Source of the DNA: Alloyangia pacifica
GTDB taxonomy: Bacteria > Pseudomonadota > Alphaproteobacteria > Rhodobacterales > Rhodobacteraceae
Length of the DNA: 64,000 nt
Direction: 5' to 3'
Assembly: GCF_900116195.1 (NCBI RefSeq)
Contig: NZ_FOZW01000001.1
Span: forward strand, 248,001 to 312,000
A program made the position numbers and the translations under genes. The notes beneath the pieces were generated by a model, which made no database searches, was not told where the DNA came from, and saw only the letters and a list, made by a program, of their open reading frames with translations. Below, one piece after another: positions 1 to 8,101 of the stretch. How positions within the stretch are numbered: position 1 is the first letter of the stretch; the number at the start of each line of letters is the position of its first letter.

Positions 1-1
1 C

Positions 2-598
2 GATCACTTGGCGGTCTACCAGAACAAGCGGCTGGCAAAGAAATACCGCGGTTTGGTCGAACCGATCGCCGACCCGCGCCTGCGCGAGGCGTTGGCGAAG
101 GGCTATCACAAGCTGCTCGCCTACAAGGACGAGTACGAGGTGGCCCGCATGCATCTCGAGACGCGGAAGAAGGCCGAAGAGACCTTCGAACCCGGCTTCG
201 AGATGAGCTTCCACCTCGCCCCGCCGATGCTGGCCAAAGAGGGCTCGGACGGGCGGCCGGTCAAGAAGACCTACGGCGAGTCGATGCTGAAGACCTTCGG
301 CCTGCTGGCGCGGCTCAAGTGGCTGCGCGGCACGGCGCTCGATCCCTTCGGCCGCACGGCAGAGCGCAGGATGGAACGCGCCCTCATCGCGCAATACGAG
401 CGCGACATGGCCGAGGTGCTGCCCAAGGTGACGCCCGAGACCCTCGATGCGATCGTGGCGCTGGCCGAACTGCCGCTGCGCATCCGTGGCTACGGCCCGG
501 TGAAGGAAGCCAACGAGCGCGAGGCGGCCAAGCGCCGCGAGGAACTGCTCGCGGTCATCCGCGCCGGTGGCGCTCCTCTGGCGCAGGCTGCGGAATGA
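2..598 (+). CDS. Indolepyruvate ferredoxin oxidoreductase, C-terminal part (5' end outside window)
   Basis: Open frame entering from the left edge (Asp-His before the first possible TTG) and ending at TGA 596-598, so only about 198 C-terminal residues are seen. The segment HKLLAYKDEYEVARMH, the FHLAPPMLAKE motif and the GRTAERRMERALIAQYE stretch are typical of the C-terminal end of the large fused indolepyruvate oxidoreductases of alphaproteobacteria (about 1100-1150 residues). These decarboxylate aryl-pyruvates to aryl-acetyl-CoA with a 2-oxoacid:ferredoxin oxidoreductase core. The thiamine- and FeS-binding domains lie upstream and cannot be checked. The ORF caller's TTG at position 8 is not the true start. 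Confidence 0.85.
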   Translation, partial: DHLAVYQNKRLAKKYRGLVEPIADPRLREALAKGYHKLLAYKDEYEVARMHLETRKKAEETFEPGFEMSFHLAPPMLAKEGSDGRPVKKTYGESMLKTFGLLARLKWLRGTALDPFGRTAERRMERALIAQYERDMAEVLPKVTPETLDAIVALAELPLRIRGYGPVKEANEREAAKRREELLAVIRAGGAPLAQAAE

Positions 599-635
599 CC
601 CTCCCGGGCGAGGCGGAAAAAGCGCTGCCTCGCCC

Positions 636-682
636 CTTCCTCTAGACCCAAATATCCCGGGGGCGCGGGGAAAGCGCCCGCG
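636..682 (+). repeat. Dispersed intergenic palindromic repeat, copy A
   Basis: Contains TCTAGA, then AAATATCCCGGGGGCGCGGG and a GCGCCCGCG arm that can fold back. Its core resembles copies at 1698-1746 (opposite strand) and 12236-12285. It lies downstream of the oxidoreductase gene and may act as a terminator-like or REP-like element. Copies were matched by eye. Confidence 0.5.
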
Positions 683-863
683 TCTCTTTGCGGCCTCTTC
701 GCCGCAATCTGGGAACGGCGAACGATGTCGTGAGCCCGCGGCAAGGCGCAATGGACCTCCAAAGCAAAGCGCCGTAAGACCTTTGCCCAAGGCTTCCGCG
801 GCGTGAGTCGCTGCGGTGCCAGCGCGAAAGACCGGGCAGAGATCCCGGCAAGGAGGGCAGAGA

Positions 864-1676
864 ATGGCGGTTGGTGTGTTCGATTCCGGGCTTGGCGGGC
901 TCACGGTCCTCGACGCCGTGGCCAAGCGGCTGCCCGAGGTTCCCTTTGTCTATTACGCCGACAGCAGCCACGCACCCTATGGCGTGCGCGACGCAGATGA
1001 CATCTACAAGCTGACCGTCGATGCGGTGAATGCGCTGTGGGATGCCGGCTGCGACCTCGTGATCCTCGCCTGCAACACGGCCTCGGCGGCGGCGCTGCGG
1101 CGCATGCAGGAGGGCGGGCTGCCCAAGGGCAAGCGCGTGCTCGGCGTCTTCGTGCCGCTGATCGAGGCGCTGACCGAACGGCAATGGGGCGATAACTCGC
1201 CGCCGCGCGAGGTGGCTGTGCAGCACGTGGCACTCTTTGCCACGCCGGCCACCGTGCGCTCCCGCGCCTTCCAGCGCGAGCTGGCTTTCCGGGCCATCGG
1301 CGTCGATGTCGAGGCGCAGGCCTGCGGCGGGCTGGTGGATGCCATCGAGGAAGGCGACATGATCCTCGCCGAGGCACTGGTGCGCAGCCATGTCGAGGCG
1401 CTGAAGCGCAAGATGCCCGAGCCGCAGGCGGCTATCCTCGGCTGTACCCATTACCCGCTGATGCAGGAAGTCTTCCAGGACGCGCTGGGGCCCGAGGTGA
1501 AGGTCTATTCGCAGGCCAACCTCGTCGCCTCCTCGCTCGCCGACTACCTCGAGCGCCATCCCGACATGTACGGGCCGGGCAAGGACAGCCGCTTCCTGAC
1601 CACGGGCGATCCGCGCAAGGTCTCGGTCCATGCCACGCAGTTCCTGAAACGGTCCCTGACCTTCGAAGCGGCCTGA
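864..1676 (+). CDS. murI: Glutamate racemase
   Basis: 270 residues. Interconverts L- and D-glutamate in the cytoplasm to supply D-Glu for peptidoglycan. The N-terminal [12 protein letters not shown] motif and the two catalytic cysteines of the family are present: C70 in ILACNTAS and C194 in GCTHYP. The length is normal for MurI. The ATG at 864 follows AGGAGGG at 851-857. A longer reading from 816 adds 16 residues unlike the family and is rejected. The gene stands between the partial oxidoreductase and ccmE. A palindromic repeat after its stop (1698-1746) suggests it is transcribed alone. Confidence 0.95.
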   Translation: MAVGVFDSGLGGLTVLDAVAKRLPEVPFVYYADSSHAPYGVRDADDIYKLTVDAVNALWDAGCDLVILACNTASAAALRRMQEGGLPKGKRVLGVFVPLIEALTERQWGDNSPPREVAVQHVALFATPATVRSRAFQRELAFRAIGVDVEAQACGGLVDAIEEGDMILAEALVRSHVEALKRKMPEPQAAILGCTHYPLMQEVFQDALGPEVKVYSQANLVASSLADYLERHPDMYGPGKDSRFLTTGDPRKVSVHATQFLKRSLTFEAA

Positions 1677-1697
1677 CATCGCTGCAAGCGCGTCGGG

Positions 1698-1746
1698 CGG
1701 GGGTGCTGCCCCCGCACCCCGGGGATATTTTCCTCTAGACGAAGGA
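1698..1746 (-). repeat. Dispersed intergenic palindromic repeat, copy B
   Basis: Read on the minus strand it gives TCTAGAGGAAAATATCCCC then GGGGTGCGGGGGCAGCACCCC, matching the layout of copies A and C: TCTAGA or a CTTTCC block, AAATA, CCCGGGG, then a GC-rich dyad. It lies between murI and ccmE. Confidence 0.5.
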
Positions 1747-1846
1747 GGAAGGCCGCGGCGCGGTGACGCAATTTGATTTGGTGCGGTTCTTTCGGGCACG
1801 TAAGATGCCATATAGGGAGAACGGCATTCGTGCTTGGGAGAGCAAG

Positions 1847-2302
1847 ATGGGTCTTAAATCGCTGAAGAAGCAGCGGCGCATCCAGATCGTGGCGCTCGCC
1901 GCGGTGGCGCTGGTCGTGTCGACCGGGCTGATCGGCTACGCCATGCGCGACGGCATCAACTTCTTCCGCTCGCCGAGCCAGGTGGTCGAGGCGCCGCCCT
2001 CGCCGAGTGAGACCTTCCGCATTGGCGGGCTGGTCGAGGAAGGATCGCTGGTGCGCGGCCAGGGGCACGAGATCAGCTTCTCGGTAACCGACGGCGGCGC
2101 TTCGGTGCCGGTGGTCTTCGAGGGGGTGCTGCCCGATCTCTTCGACGAGAACCAGGGCATGGTCGGCACCGGCCGCTATGTCGACGGCGTGTTCCGTGCC
2201 AGCGAGATCCTTGCCAAGCACGACGAGACCTACATGCCCAAGGAGGTCATCGACGCGCTGAAGGAGCAGGGCGTCTACGAGGACCCCAACGCCGGGAGCT
2301 GA
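1847..2302 (+). CDS. ccmE: Cytochrome c maturation heme chaperone CcmE
   Basis: 151 residues. Membrane-anchored periplasmic protein that covalently binds heme and passes it to the CcmF/H ligase for c-type cytochrome assembly. An N-terminal signal anchor lies at about residues 11-31 (RIQIVALAAVALVVSTGL). The heme-attaching histidine is H125 in LAKHDETYMPKE, with the conserved Y129 four residues later. The ATG at 1847 is preceded by GGGAG. The in-frame GTG at 1763 would add 28 residues not found in the family. The other ccm genes are not in the window, so ccmE is detached from them, which is common in this group. Confidence 0.95.
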   Translation: MGLKSLKKQRRIQIVALAAVALVVSTGLIGYAMRDGINFFRSPSQVVEAPPSPSETFRIGGLVEEGSLVRGQGHEISFSVTDGGASVPVVFEGVLPDLFDENQGMVGTGRYVDGVFRASEILAKHDETYMPKEVIDALKEQGVYEDPNAGS

Positions 2303-2461
2303 CCTGTGCAAGGGCCGCAGACGCAGGGCGTGCCGCTGGCGCGCCCTTTCTGTTGGCGGTTTGCAGCGGGTGCAACCGGGCTGCTCACATCTGGCGGGGG
2401 ACAGCGCCGCCGGTCCCCGCTAGTCTGGGCCATCGAACCGCGCGAGAGCTGAGGGCCGAAT

Positions 2462-3211
2462 ATGACGATCAACGACATGGACGATCTTGCCGGGTTGAAG
2501 GACATCGGCCGCATCGTCGCCAATACCCTGCAGGGCATGGCAAAGGCGATCGAGCCGGGAATGACCACGCGTGAGCTCGACGCGATCGGGCGCGAGATGC
2601 TCGAGCGCGAAGGCGCCGAATCCGCGCCGGAGGCGACTTACAGCTTCCCCGGGGCCACCTGTATCAGCATCAACGAAGAGATCGCCCATGGCATCCCGGG
2701 CCCTCGGGTCATCAAGCGCGGCGATCTGGTGAACATCGACGTCTCGGCGTCGAAGAACGGCATCTTCGCCGATACCGGTGCGACCTTCCGGGTCGATCCG
2801 GTGAAATCGCCACTCGACCGGCTTTGCCGGGACGGCAAGAAGGCGATGCAGATCGGTATCTCGCAGGTCGGCGCCGACCGTCCACTCGCGGGCATCGGCA
2901 ATGCCATCGGGCGTTTCGCCGGCGAGAAGGGCTATACGCTGATCCGCAATCTCGCGAGCCATGGCGTCGGCCATTCGTTGCACGAGTATCCCGAGGAAAT
3001 TCCCACCTGGCCGGTGCGTGGCGAGCGCCGCCGGATCACCAAGGGGCTGGTGCTGACCGTCGAGCCCTTCCTGTCCATGGGCGGGCTCTGGGCCAGCGAG
3101 GGCGAAGATGGCTGGACGCTCTACAGCGAGCCCTGCGCGCCGGTGGTGCAATACGAGCATACTGTGGTGGCGACCGAGAGCGGCGCCCTCGTGGTCACGC
3201 TTCCGGGGTGA
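2462..3211 (+). CDS. map: Methionine aminopeptidase, type I
   Basis: 249 residues. Cytosolic metalloprotease removing the initiator Met from nascent proteins. The expected metal ligands are visible: D93 (NIDVS), D104 (FADTG), H167 (SHGVGH), E201 (VEPF) and E232 (YEHT). The substrate-side histidines H76 (AHGIPG) and H174 (LHEYP) are also present. Short type I form without an N-terminal zinc-finger extension. There is no close upstream partner. The downstream gene is convergent, 9 bp away. Confidence 0.95.
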   Translation: MTINDMDDLAGLKDIGRIVANTLQGMAKAIEPGMTTRELDAIGREMLEREGAESAPEATYSFPGATCISINEEIAHGIPGPRVIKRGDLVNIDVSASKNGIFADTGATFRVDPVKSPLDRLCRDGKKAMQIGISQVGADRPLAGIGNAIGRFAGEKGYTLIRNLASHGVGHSLHEYPEEIPTWPVRGERRRITKGLVLTVEPFLSMGGLWASEGEDGWTLYSEPCAPVVQYEHTVVATESGALVVTLPG

Positions 3212-3220
3212 TCCTGCCGC

Positions 3221-3730
3221 TCAGGGACGGCGTTCGAAGAAGCGCAGATGCGGCAGCGCCTGCTCGGGGATCGGCTGGTAGGGGCCGCGCTCGACGAACC
3301 CGAGCTTGGCATAGAGGTGGCAGGCGGCGCCCAGCGTCTTCATCGTGTCGAGCCGCATCTGCGGCACGCCGACAGCGCGGGCACGGGTTGCCAGCTCTTC
3401 CACCAGCAGCCCGGCGAGCCCGTGGCCGCGCGCTTCGGGGGCGACATAGACCCGCTTGATCTCGGTGCTGCCGTCGGGCAGCCGCTGCGACATGGCGCAG
3501 CCGACGGGCGCGCCGCCAAGGTCTGCCAGCAGCACGGCGTCATGCTTGCCGGGCAGGGCGTCCAGCAGGTCAGAATAGGCGGGATCGGGATAGAAGAGAT
3601 CCACCAGCGCCGGGGCGGCGGGATGGTGGCTGCGCAGGTCCTCGCGGTAGGCGAGGCAGAGCCTGCGCACGGCGGCGAAGTCGTCGGGACTCGCCGCCGT
3701 GCGGATGGTGATCTCGGCCACGGTCGGCAT
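3221..3730 (-). CDS. GNAT-family N-acetyltransferase
   Basis: 169 residues. One GNAT domain over most of the chain. The acetyl-CoA pyrophosphate loop is seen as VAPEARGHGLAGLLVEEL (about residues 92-109), preceded by the EIKRVYV beta strand and followed by the typical C-terminal LYAKLGFVERGPY segment. The substrate cannot be predicted. The stop is 9 bp from the convergent map stop, and the start is 12 bp from the grxD stop on the same strand, so it may be the last gene of a bolA-grxD-GNAT unit. Confidence 0.85.
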   Translation of the reverse strand: MPTVAEITIRTAASPDDFAAVRRLCLAYREDLRSHHPAAPALVDLFYPDPAYSDLLDALPGKHDAVLLADLGGAPVGCAMSQRLPDGSTEIKRVYVAPEARGHGLAGLLVEELATRARAVGVPQMRLDTMKTLGAACHLYAKLGFVERGPYQPIPEQALPHLRFFERRP

Positions 3731-3741
3731 CGCCGACCGGA

Positions 3742-4107
3742 TCAGGCGTTGGCTTCGCGGATCTTCTCGGCGGCGTCCTTGTCGTAGGTCACGCCGCTGG
3801 TCTCGAACAGCGTGTCGAGCTCGCCCGAGAGGGTCATCTCGGTGACGATGTCGCAGCCGCCGACGAATTCGCCCTTGATGTAGAGCTGCGGGATCGTCGG
3901 CCAGTCCGAGTAATCCTTGATGCCCTGGCGGATGGCGTCATCGGCCAGCACGTTCACGTCGAGGTAGTCGACGCCCATGTAGTTGAGCACACCCGCGACG
4001 CGGCTGGAGAAGCCACATTGCGGCATGGTCTTGGTGCCCTTCATGAAGAGCACCACGTCGTTCGCCTTCACCGTTTCTTCGATCTGGGTGGTCGCGTCGG
4101 TCGTCAT
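3742..4107 (-). CDS. grxD: Monothiol glutaredoxin (Grx4/GrxD type)
   Basis: 121 residues. Binds a [2Fe-2S] cluster and delivers it to acceptors or shares it with BolA proteins. The CGFS active site is at residues 31-34 (TMPQCGFS), with the conserved WPTIPQLYIKGEFVGGCDI glutathione-binding segment after it. The start at 4107 is preceded by AGGAGA on the minus strand. A longer reading to 4230 overlaps the bolA stop and lacks family similarity. It sits 76 bp downstream of bolA, a pairing that matches the known Grx-BolA [2Fe-2S] complex. Confidence 0.95.
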   Translation of the reverse strand: MTTDATTQIEETVKANDVVLFMKGTKTMPQCGFSSRVAGVLNYMGVDYLDVNVLADDAIRQGIKDYSDWPTIPQLYIKGEFVGGCDIVTEMTLSGELDTLFETSGVTYDKDAAEKIREANA

Positions 4108-4183
4108 CTCTGTCTCCTGTCTGCGCGCGCCCCTTGCGTGTTGGCCGGGCGCGGCGTGGATGTCTGTGTCTGGTCCGGTGGTC

Positions 4184-4426
4184 TTACTCGGGGGCCTTGG
4201 TGGTGAGCGCCAGCGCGTGCAGCTCGCCATGGTTGCCGTCCATCTTGCCCTTCAGCGCGGCGTAGACGGCGCGCTGCTGCTGGACGCGGTTCTGGCCGCG
4301 GAAGCTTTCGTCGATGACCTCTGCGGCGTAGTGATTGCCGTCTCCGGCAAGGTCGGTGATGGTGATCTTGGCCTCGGGGAAGGCGGCGCGGATGAGCTGT
4401 TCGATCTCCGTCGCTTCTATTGCCAT
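4184..4426 (-). CDS. BolA-family protein
   Basis: 80 residues, a complete BolA fold. The conserved GDGNHYAAEVIDESFRG segment carries the histidine used for Fe-S ligation in BolA-Grx complexes, followed by RVQQQRAVYAALKGKM. It more likely works in iron-sulfur or iron homeostasis with the adjacent monothiol glutaredoxin than as a morphogene. It is first in the apparent bolA-grxD-GNAT unit. Confidence 0.9.
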   Translation of the reverse strand: MAIEATEIEQLIRAAFPEAKITITDLAGDGNHYAAEVIDESFRGQNRVQQQRAVYAALKGKMDGNHGELHALALTTKAPE

Positions 4427-4540
4427 GTGGGCGGACTCCGCTGTCAGACTGTTCTACTCAGATGTAAGACGGGCGCCGCGCGGGTGCAAGCGCGGGCCTG
4501 TGGCTTGGCATGGGGGCGTGGCGGTTCGAGGCGGGGCGGC

Positions 4541-5350
4541 TCAGATATCCAGCTCGACCCAGACCGGCACGTGGTCCGACGGCTTGTCGCGGCCGCGGAT
4601 GTCGCGGTCGATGCCGCAATCCACCATCAGATCGGCGCAGGAAGGGGTCATCAGCACGTGGTCGATGCGGATGCCGTTGTTCCGTTGCCACGCCCCGGCC
4701 TGGTAATCCCAGAAGGAATAGTGCCCCGGCCCCTGCACGCGGGCGCGGAAGGCCTCGGTGAATCCGAGGTTGAGGATGCGGCGGAAGGCGTCGCGGCTCT
4801 GCTGAAGATAGAGCGCGTCCTTCTCCCAGGCCTGCGGCTTGGCAGCATCCTCGGCCTGCGGGATGATGTTGTAGTCGCCCGCCATCAGGGCGGGGGTCTC
4901 ATCGGCCAGAAGCTGCTGCGCGCGGGCGTGCAGCCGGTCCATCCAGTCCAGCTTGTAGCCGTATTTGCCATCGCGGATCGGCTGACCCTCTGCGTCGAAC
5001 TCCACCGGGTTGCCGTTGGGCAGGTAGAGCCCGCAGAGGCGCACGGCTTCCTTCTCGCCCACGACCGTCGCCTCGATCCAGCGCGCCTGCTCGTCGCTGT
5101 CGTCGCCGGGCAGGCCGCGGCTGACATCCTCGAGCGGGTGCTTGGAGAGGATCGCCACGCCGTTGAAGCTCTTCATGCCGTGGGTTTCGACGTTGTAGCC
5201 GCGCTCCTCGAAGAGTTCGCGCGGGAAGGCCTCGTCGACCGATTTGATCTCCTGCAGCAGCGCGACATCGGGCTGCGCCTCGTCGAGCCAGTCCCCGAGC
5301 GCGCCGACGCGCGCCTTGATGCCGTTGATGTTGAAGGTGGCGATCTTCAT
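4541..5350 (-). CDS. xthA: Exodeoxyribonuclease III
   Basis: 269 residues. Mg-dependent AP endonuclease and 3'-5' exonuclease of base-excision repair. EEP-family motifs in order: KIATFNINGIKAR at the N-terminus, LLQEIKSVDEAFP (metal-binding Glu), GDYNIIP, RIDHVLMTP, and the C-terminal SDHVPVWVEL with the catalytic His. The start at 5350 gives the usual MKIATFN terminus. The upstream in-frame ATG at 5404 would add 18 unrelated residues. Confidence 0.93.
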   Translation of the reverse strand: MKIATFNINGIKARVGALGDWLDEAQPDVALLQEIKSVDEAFPRELFEERGYNVETHGMKSFNGVAILSKHPLEDVSRGLPGDDSDEQARWIEATVVGEKEAVRLCGLYLPNGNPVEFDAEGQPIRDGKYGYKLDWMDRLHARAQQLLADETPALMAGDYNIIPQAEDAAKPQAWEKDALYLQQSRDAFRRILNLGFTEAFRARVQGPGHYSFWDYQAGAWQRNNGIRIDHVLMTPSCADLMVDCGIDRDIRGRDKPSDHVPVWVELDI

Positions 5351-5679
5351 CTGGTGCCCTCCGGAAGTTGCGCCAGCTATCGCGCAAAGCCGGCAGAGGG
5401 ACAAGTCCGGCTGTCCGGATTACCCGGCGATTCGGGCGAGTCGCACTGCGATTCGGGGCCAATTCACGGTCTTGGCTGACGCGAAGGAAACTATCCCCAG
5501 AAAAGATCTTTCTGTGGGGAAGCGAGATTGTCGCCAAGAGCGTATGAATTGTAAGTTATTGTTTCTGTGAAAAACTCCTGTATTAATCTACCTTAACAAG
5601 AAACCATATTGCCTGAAGCACGCATCGCAAGAAACCCTGAAGCACGTTTCTCGTGCCAATCCAACCAGGGAGCTCTTCC
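5351..5679 (+). promoter_or_regulatory. AT-rich promoter region with two-part direct repeat upstream of the FTSGA peptide gene
   Basis: 330 bp without a gene. The second half is clearly richer in A+T than its surroundings. CAAGAAACC (5597-5605 and 5628-5636) and CCTGAAGCACG (5612-5622 and 5636-5646) each occur twice. TTAA-N6-TTAAC at 5583-5597 resembles a CtrA half-site pair but with the wrong spacing (consensus N7). The ribosome binding site AGGGAG at 5667-5672 precedes ATG 5680. Assignment as a promoter is inferred from composition and position. Confidence 0.4.
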
Positions 5680-6015
5680 ATGACTGCTCAACTCAAGCAA
5701 ACCGTGACCGAAGCAACTCAGGCATCTGTCGAACACGACCTGTTCGCCGGAGAGGGCTGCGCCATGTTCACCTCGGGTGCCGCGCCCTTTGGGAGCGAAA
5801 CGCTGCTCGGCCATGGGGCGGAGATGTTCACCTCGGGGGCCGCTCCCGCGGGGGCCGAGATCGCCTCGGGCGAGGGCGCCGCGCTCTTCACCTCGGGGGC
5901 CGGGCCGGTGACCTCCGCGGGCGAGGCCGTGGGGCTCTTCACCTCGGGCGCCGCGCCGCGCGGCTCGGAGATCGGTGCGGGCGAGGCCACCGCGCTCTTC
6001 ACCTCGGGCGCCTGA
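5680..6015 (+). CDS. Small five-repeat FTSGA protein, possible multicore peptide precursor
   Basis: 111 residues; function not recognised. A 27-residue N-terminal segment without repeats (a possible leader, holding the only Cys, C27) is followed by five copies of (A/M/L)FTSGA(A/G)P with F at 30, 50, 70, 87 and 107: spacings 20, 20, 17, 20. Linkers are rich in Gly, Ala and Glu, such as GSEIGAGEATA. The last copy ends exactly at FTSGA, at the stop. There is no classical signal peptide and no aromatic residue except the repeat Phe and two others. The ATG at 5680 has AGGGAG upstream; an in-frame earlier start at 5653 lacks one. A strong hairpin separates it from the next gene. It could be a ribosomally made, processed peptide precursor, or a structural repeat protein. 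Confidence 0.7.
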   Translation: MTAQLKQTVTEATQASVEHDLFAGEGCAMFTSGAAPFGSETLLGHGAEMFTSGAAPAGAEIASGEGAALFTSGAGPVTSAGEAVGLFTSGAAPRGSEIGAGEATALFTSGA

Positions 6016-6029
6016 CGCCTCGCGGAACG

Positions 6030-6054
6030 GGCGGGCACCGCTGTGGTGCCCGCC
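6030..6054 (+). terminator. Strong hairpin between peptide gene and downstream gene (attenuator-like)
   Basis: Perfect 10-bp stem GGCGGGCACC / GGTGCCCGCC with a 5-nt loop, starting 15 bp after the peptide stop. It is followed by TGTCCCCC rather than a U-run, so it may only partly terminate or may protect the upstream mRNA. This would give more peptide mRNA than downstream mRNA. Confidence 0.55.
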
Positions 6055-6152
6055 TGTCCCCCGGCGCACGTCGCGCGCGGCCCGCCAGTCCGGCCCCGTG
6101 ACCCGCGCCCTGCTTCTTTTTCCGCTCTTCCGCGCGCAGAAAGGCCCCTCGC

Positions 6153-7226
6153 ATGTCCAATATCGTCGCTTTTCGCCCGGCTCCCCGCGTTGCCGCCCCG
6201 AACGATCGCGTCGCAGCGCTGATCGCCTGTTTCGCGCATCATCGACGCCACGAGGAGGATGTCTTCTGGCTCAAGGAAAACGCGGAACTGCTGAACATCC
6301 TCGAATGCACCGGGGCGAAAGCGCGGGGCTGGGTCCGCCCGAAGGCGCTGCTGCCGCATGCGGAGTTCTACGCCTCCGCCGAGGAGCGGCTGTCCTTTTT
6401 CCCGCAGTACTATCGCTTCCTGCTGTCCATGGTGCTCGACCTCGAAGACCTGGGCATGTCCGGGAACGCAGGTGCACGCATGGCCGAAACCGTCCGCTCC
6501 GCGGGGCTGCCCGGGGCCGAACTTTCGGACCTGCAGCGCATGGAGGCGCGGCGACTGCTGGCGCGTCGCGGCGTCGCGGGCCCGGCGGACCCCGGCCTGG
6601 AAGACCGGCTGCGCGCCTTTTGCGCCCGGCCCGGCACCTTTGCGCTGCCCAACAAGAAGGCGGCCTACGAGCTGACCCACATCGTTTTCTACCTCAGCGA
6701 ATACGGGCGCCGCGATCCGGGGCTGGGACAAGAGGCGCTGACCAGCCTTCAGTTCACCGGCCACCTCGCCTTTCTCGAGCAGAATTCCGACCTGCTGGCC
6801 GAGGTCTGCATCGCGCTGCACTACGCCGGGGAGAAGCCGCCCTCGCTTTGGACCCGCTGGCTGGGTCGAGAGACGGATCTCTTCAGGTCGGATCAGGCCA
6901 CGCAGGGACCGCTGCAGGACGGCTACCACGACTTTCTCGTCTGCAACTGGCACCTGGCGTCCATGGGCGAGGAGCCTTTCCGCAAGGCGCTTGAGCCGGG
7001 GCCGATGCGTTTCGAGCGGGCGCGGGGGCGCGTCGCCCCGCTGCGCGAGCTGTCGCGGGCGCTGCTTGCAATGAAGGGCGGGCGCTGCGCCGACTGGCCG
7101 GTGATGCGCCGCCGCATGCACGGGGTGCTGCCGCCCATGGTGCTCGATCTGCTCGATGCCATGGCGCGCGAGACGGCGCAATTCGACGCCTTCTTCGAAG
7201 GCTTCGCCCGGGCGGGCCGGACATGA
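6153..7226 (+). CDS. Protein of unknown function paired with the FTSGA peptide gene
   Basis: 357 residues, predicted largely alpha-helical, no signal peptide and no clear transmembrane segment. I do not recognise the family. Notable segments: FFPQYYRFLLSMVLDLEDLG (about 90-109), ELTHIVFYLSEYGRRDPG (about 173-190), and repeated helix pairs such as LLAEVCIALHYAGE and DGYHDFLVCNWHLASMGE. The spacing of His, Cys and aromatic residues resembles an alpha/alpha toroid-like protein, but no catalytic motif is certain. The stop overlaps the exporter start by 4 bp (ATGA), so the two are translationally coupled. Context suggests it acts on, binds or regulates the repeat peptide; this is inference only. 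Confidence 0.65.
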   Translation: MSNIVAFRPAPRVAAPNDRVAALIACFAHHRRHEEDVFWLKENAELLNILECTGAKARGWVRPKALLPHAEFYASAEERLSFFPQYYRFLLSMVLDLEDLGMSGNAGARMAETVRSAGLPGAELSDLQRMEARRLLARRGVAGPADPGLEDRLRAFCARPGTFALPNKKAAYELTHIVFYLSEYGRRDPGLGQEALTSLQFTGHLAFLEQNSDLLAEVCIALHYAGEKPPSLWTRWLGRETDLFRSDQATQGPLQDGYHDFLVCNWHLASMGEEPFRKALEPGPMRFERARGRVAPLRELSRALLAMKGGRCADWPVMRRRMHGVLPPMVLDLLDAMARETAQFDAFFEGFARAGRT

Positions 7227-8101
7227 GAGCGGCGCTTACCGGCGCCGCGCTGGTTGCGCTCTACACCGCGCTCATCGCCGCGGCGGACGGGATCACCAAG
7301 CTGATCGCCGGCGGCTATGCCGCGCCGCAGTTCTTTGCCCTGTCCTCCGGGATGGTGCTGGTCTTCGCGTTCGGCGCGGCGCTGAGGCAGGGGCCACCGC
7401 GCTTGGTGCTCGGCGTGGCGAGCCAGGGGACAATGGCACTGCGCGCGCTGTTGACCGTGCTCGCCGCCGTCGGTTTCTTCCAGGCATTCCGCCTGTTGCC
7501 CTTCGCCGATGTCTTCCTCTTCATCGGGCTGATGCCGCTCATTGCCGCTGCGCTCTCGGGCGCGGCCCTGGGCGAGCCGGTGCGTCCCGCCGCCTGGCTG
7601 GCTTTGGGGGCAGGGGCCTGCGGCATCCTCTTCCTGATGCCCGAGGGCCGGGCGGGACTGGACGCGGGTCATCTCTGGGCGCTGCTGGCGGCGCTGTCGG
7701 GGACGGGCTCGATGGTGGCCGCCCGCGCCATCGCCCGGCGCGAACGCAAGCCGTTGGCGCAGGTCTTCTGGCCCAACCTTGCACTGGCGCTGGCCATGGG
7801 CTTGGCGCTGCCCTTCGTCTGGCAACCGATGCCGCTCGCGGACTGGCTCTGGGTGACGGGCTACGCGCTCGTCCTTTTCGGCGCGCGCTATGTCTCGGTC
7901 GAGGCGCTGCGACTGCTGCCGGCCTATGTGGCGACGCCGCTGATGAACCTGCAGTTCATCTGGATGGTGGGCATCGGCTTTTTCGGTTTCGGCGAGCTGC
8001 CGGGCCCCGGCGCCATGCTCGGTGCGGCGCTGGTGATCGGTTCGGGGCTTTGGCTGGTGGCCGACGAGGCCCTGCCGGGGCAAAGAGTGCGCCGCGTGTA
8101 G
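7223..8101 (+). CDS. DMT-superfamily transporter (EamA type) coupled to the peptide cassette
   Basis: 292 residues with about ten hydrophobic helices and an internal two-fold EamA repeat (about residues 5-140 and 150-285). The inter-repeat region has the charged RAIARRERKPLA loop. ATG 7223 overlaps the stop of the unknown gene (ATGA), implying coupled translation. DMT/EamA proteins export metabolites, amino acids and small peptides; the substrate here is unknown. Position at the end of the cassette makes an exporter role for a cassette product possible. Confidence 0.8.
   Translation: MRAALTGAALVALYTALIAAADGITKLIAGGYAAPQFFALSSGMVLVFAFGAALRQGPPRLVLGVASQGTMALRALLTVLAAVGFFQAFRLLPFADVFLFIGLMPLIAAALSGAALGEPVRPAAWLALGAGACGILFLMPEGRAGLDAGHLWALLAALSGTGSMVAARAIARRERKPLAQVFWPNLALALAMGLALPFVWQPMPLADWLWVTGYALVLFGARYVSVEALRLLPAYVATPLMNLQFIWMVGIGFFGFGELPGPGAMLGAALVIGSGLWLVADEALPGQRVRRV

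Noticed and set aside
5750-6015. Tandem 51-60 bp DNA repeats considered as a CRISPR or minisatellite
   Set aside because: The repeats are in frame, encode FTSGA units and have no conserved spacer/repeat structure.
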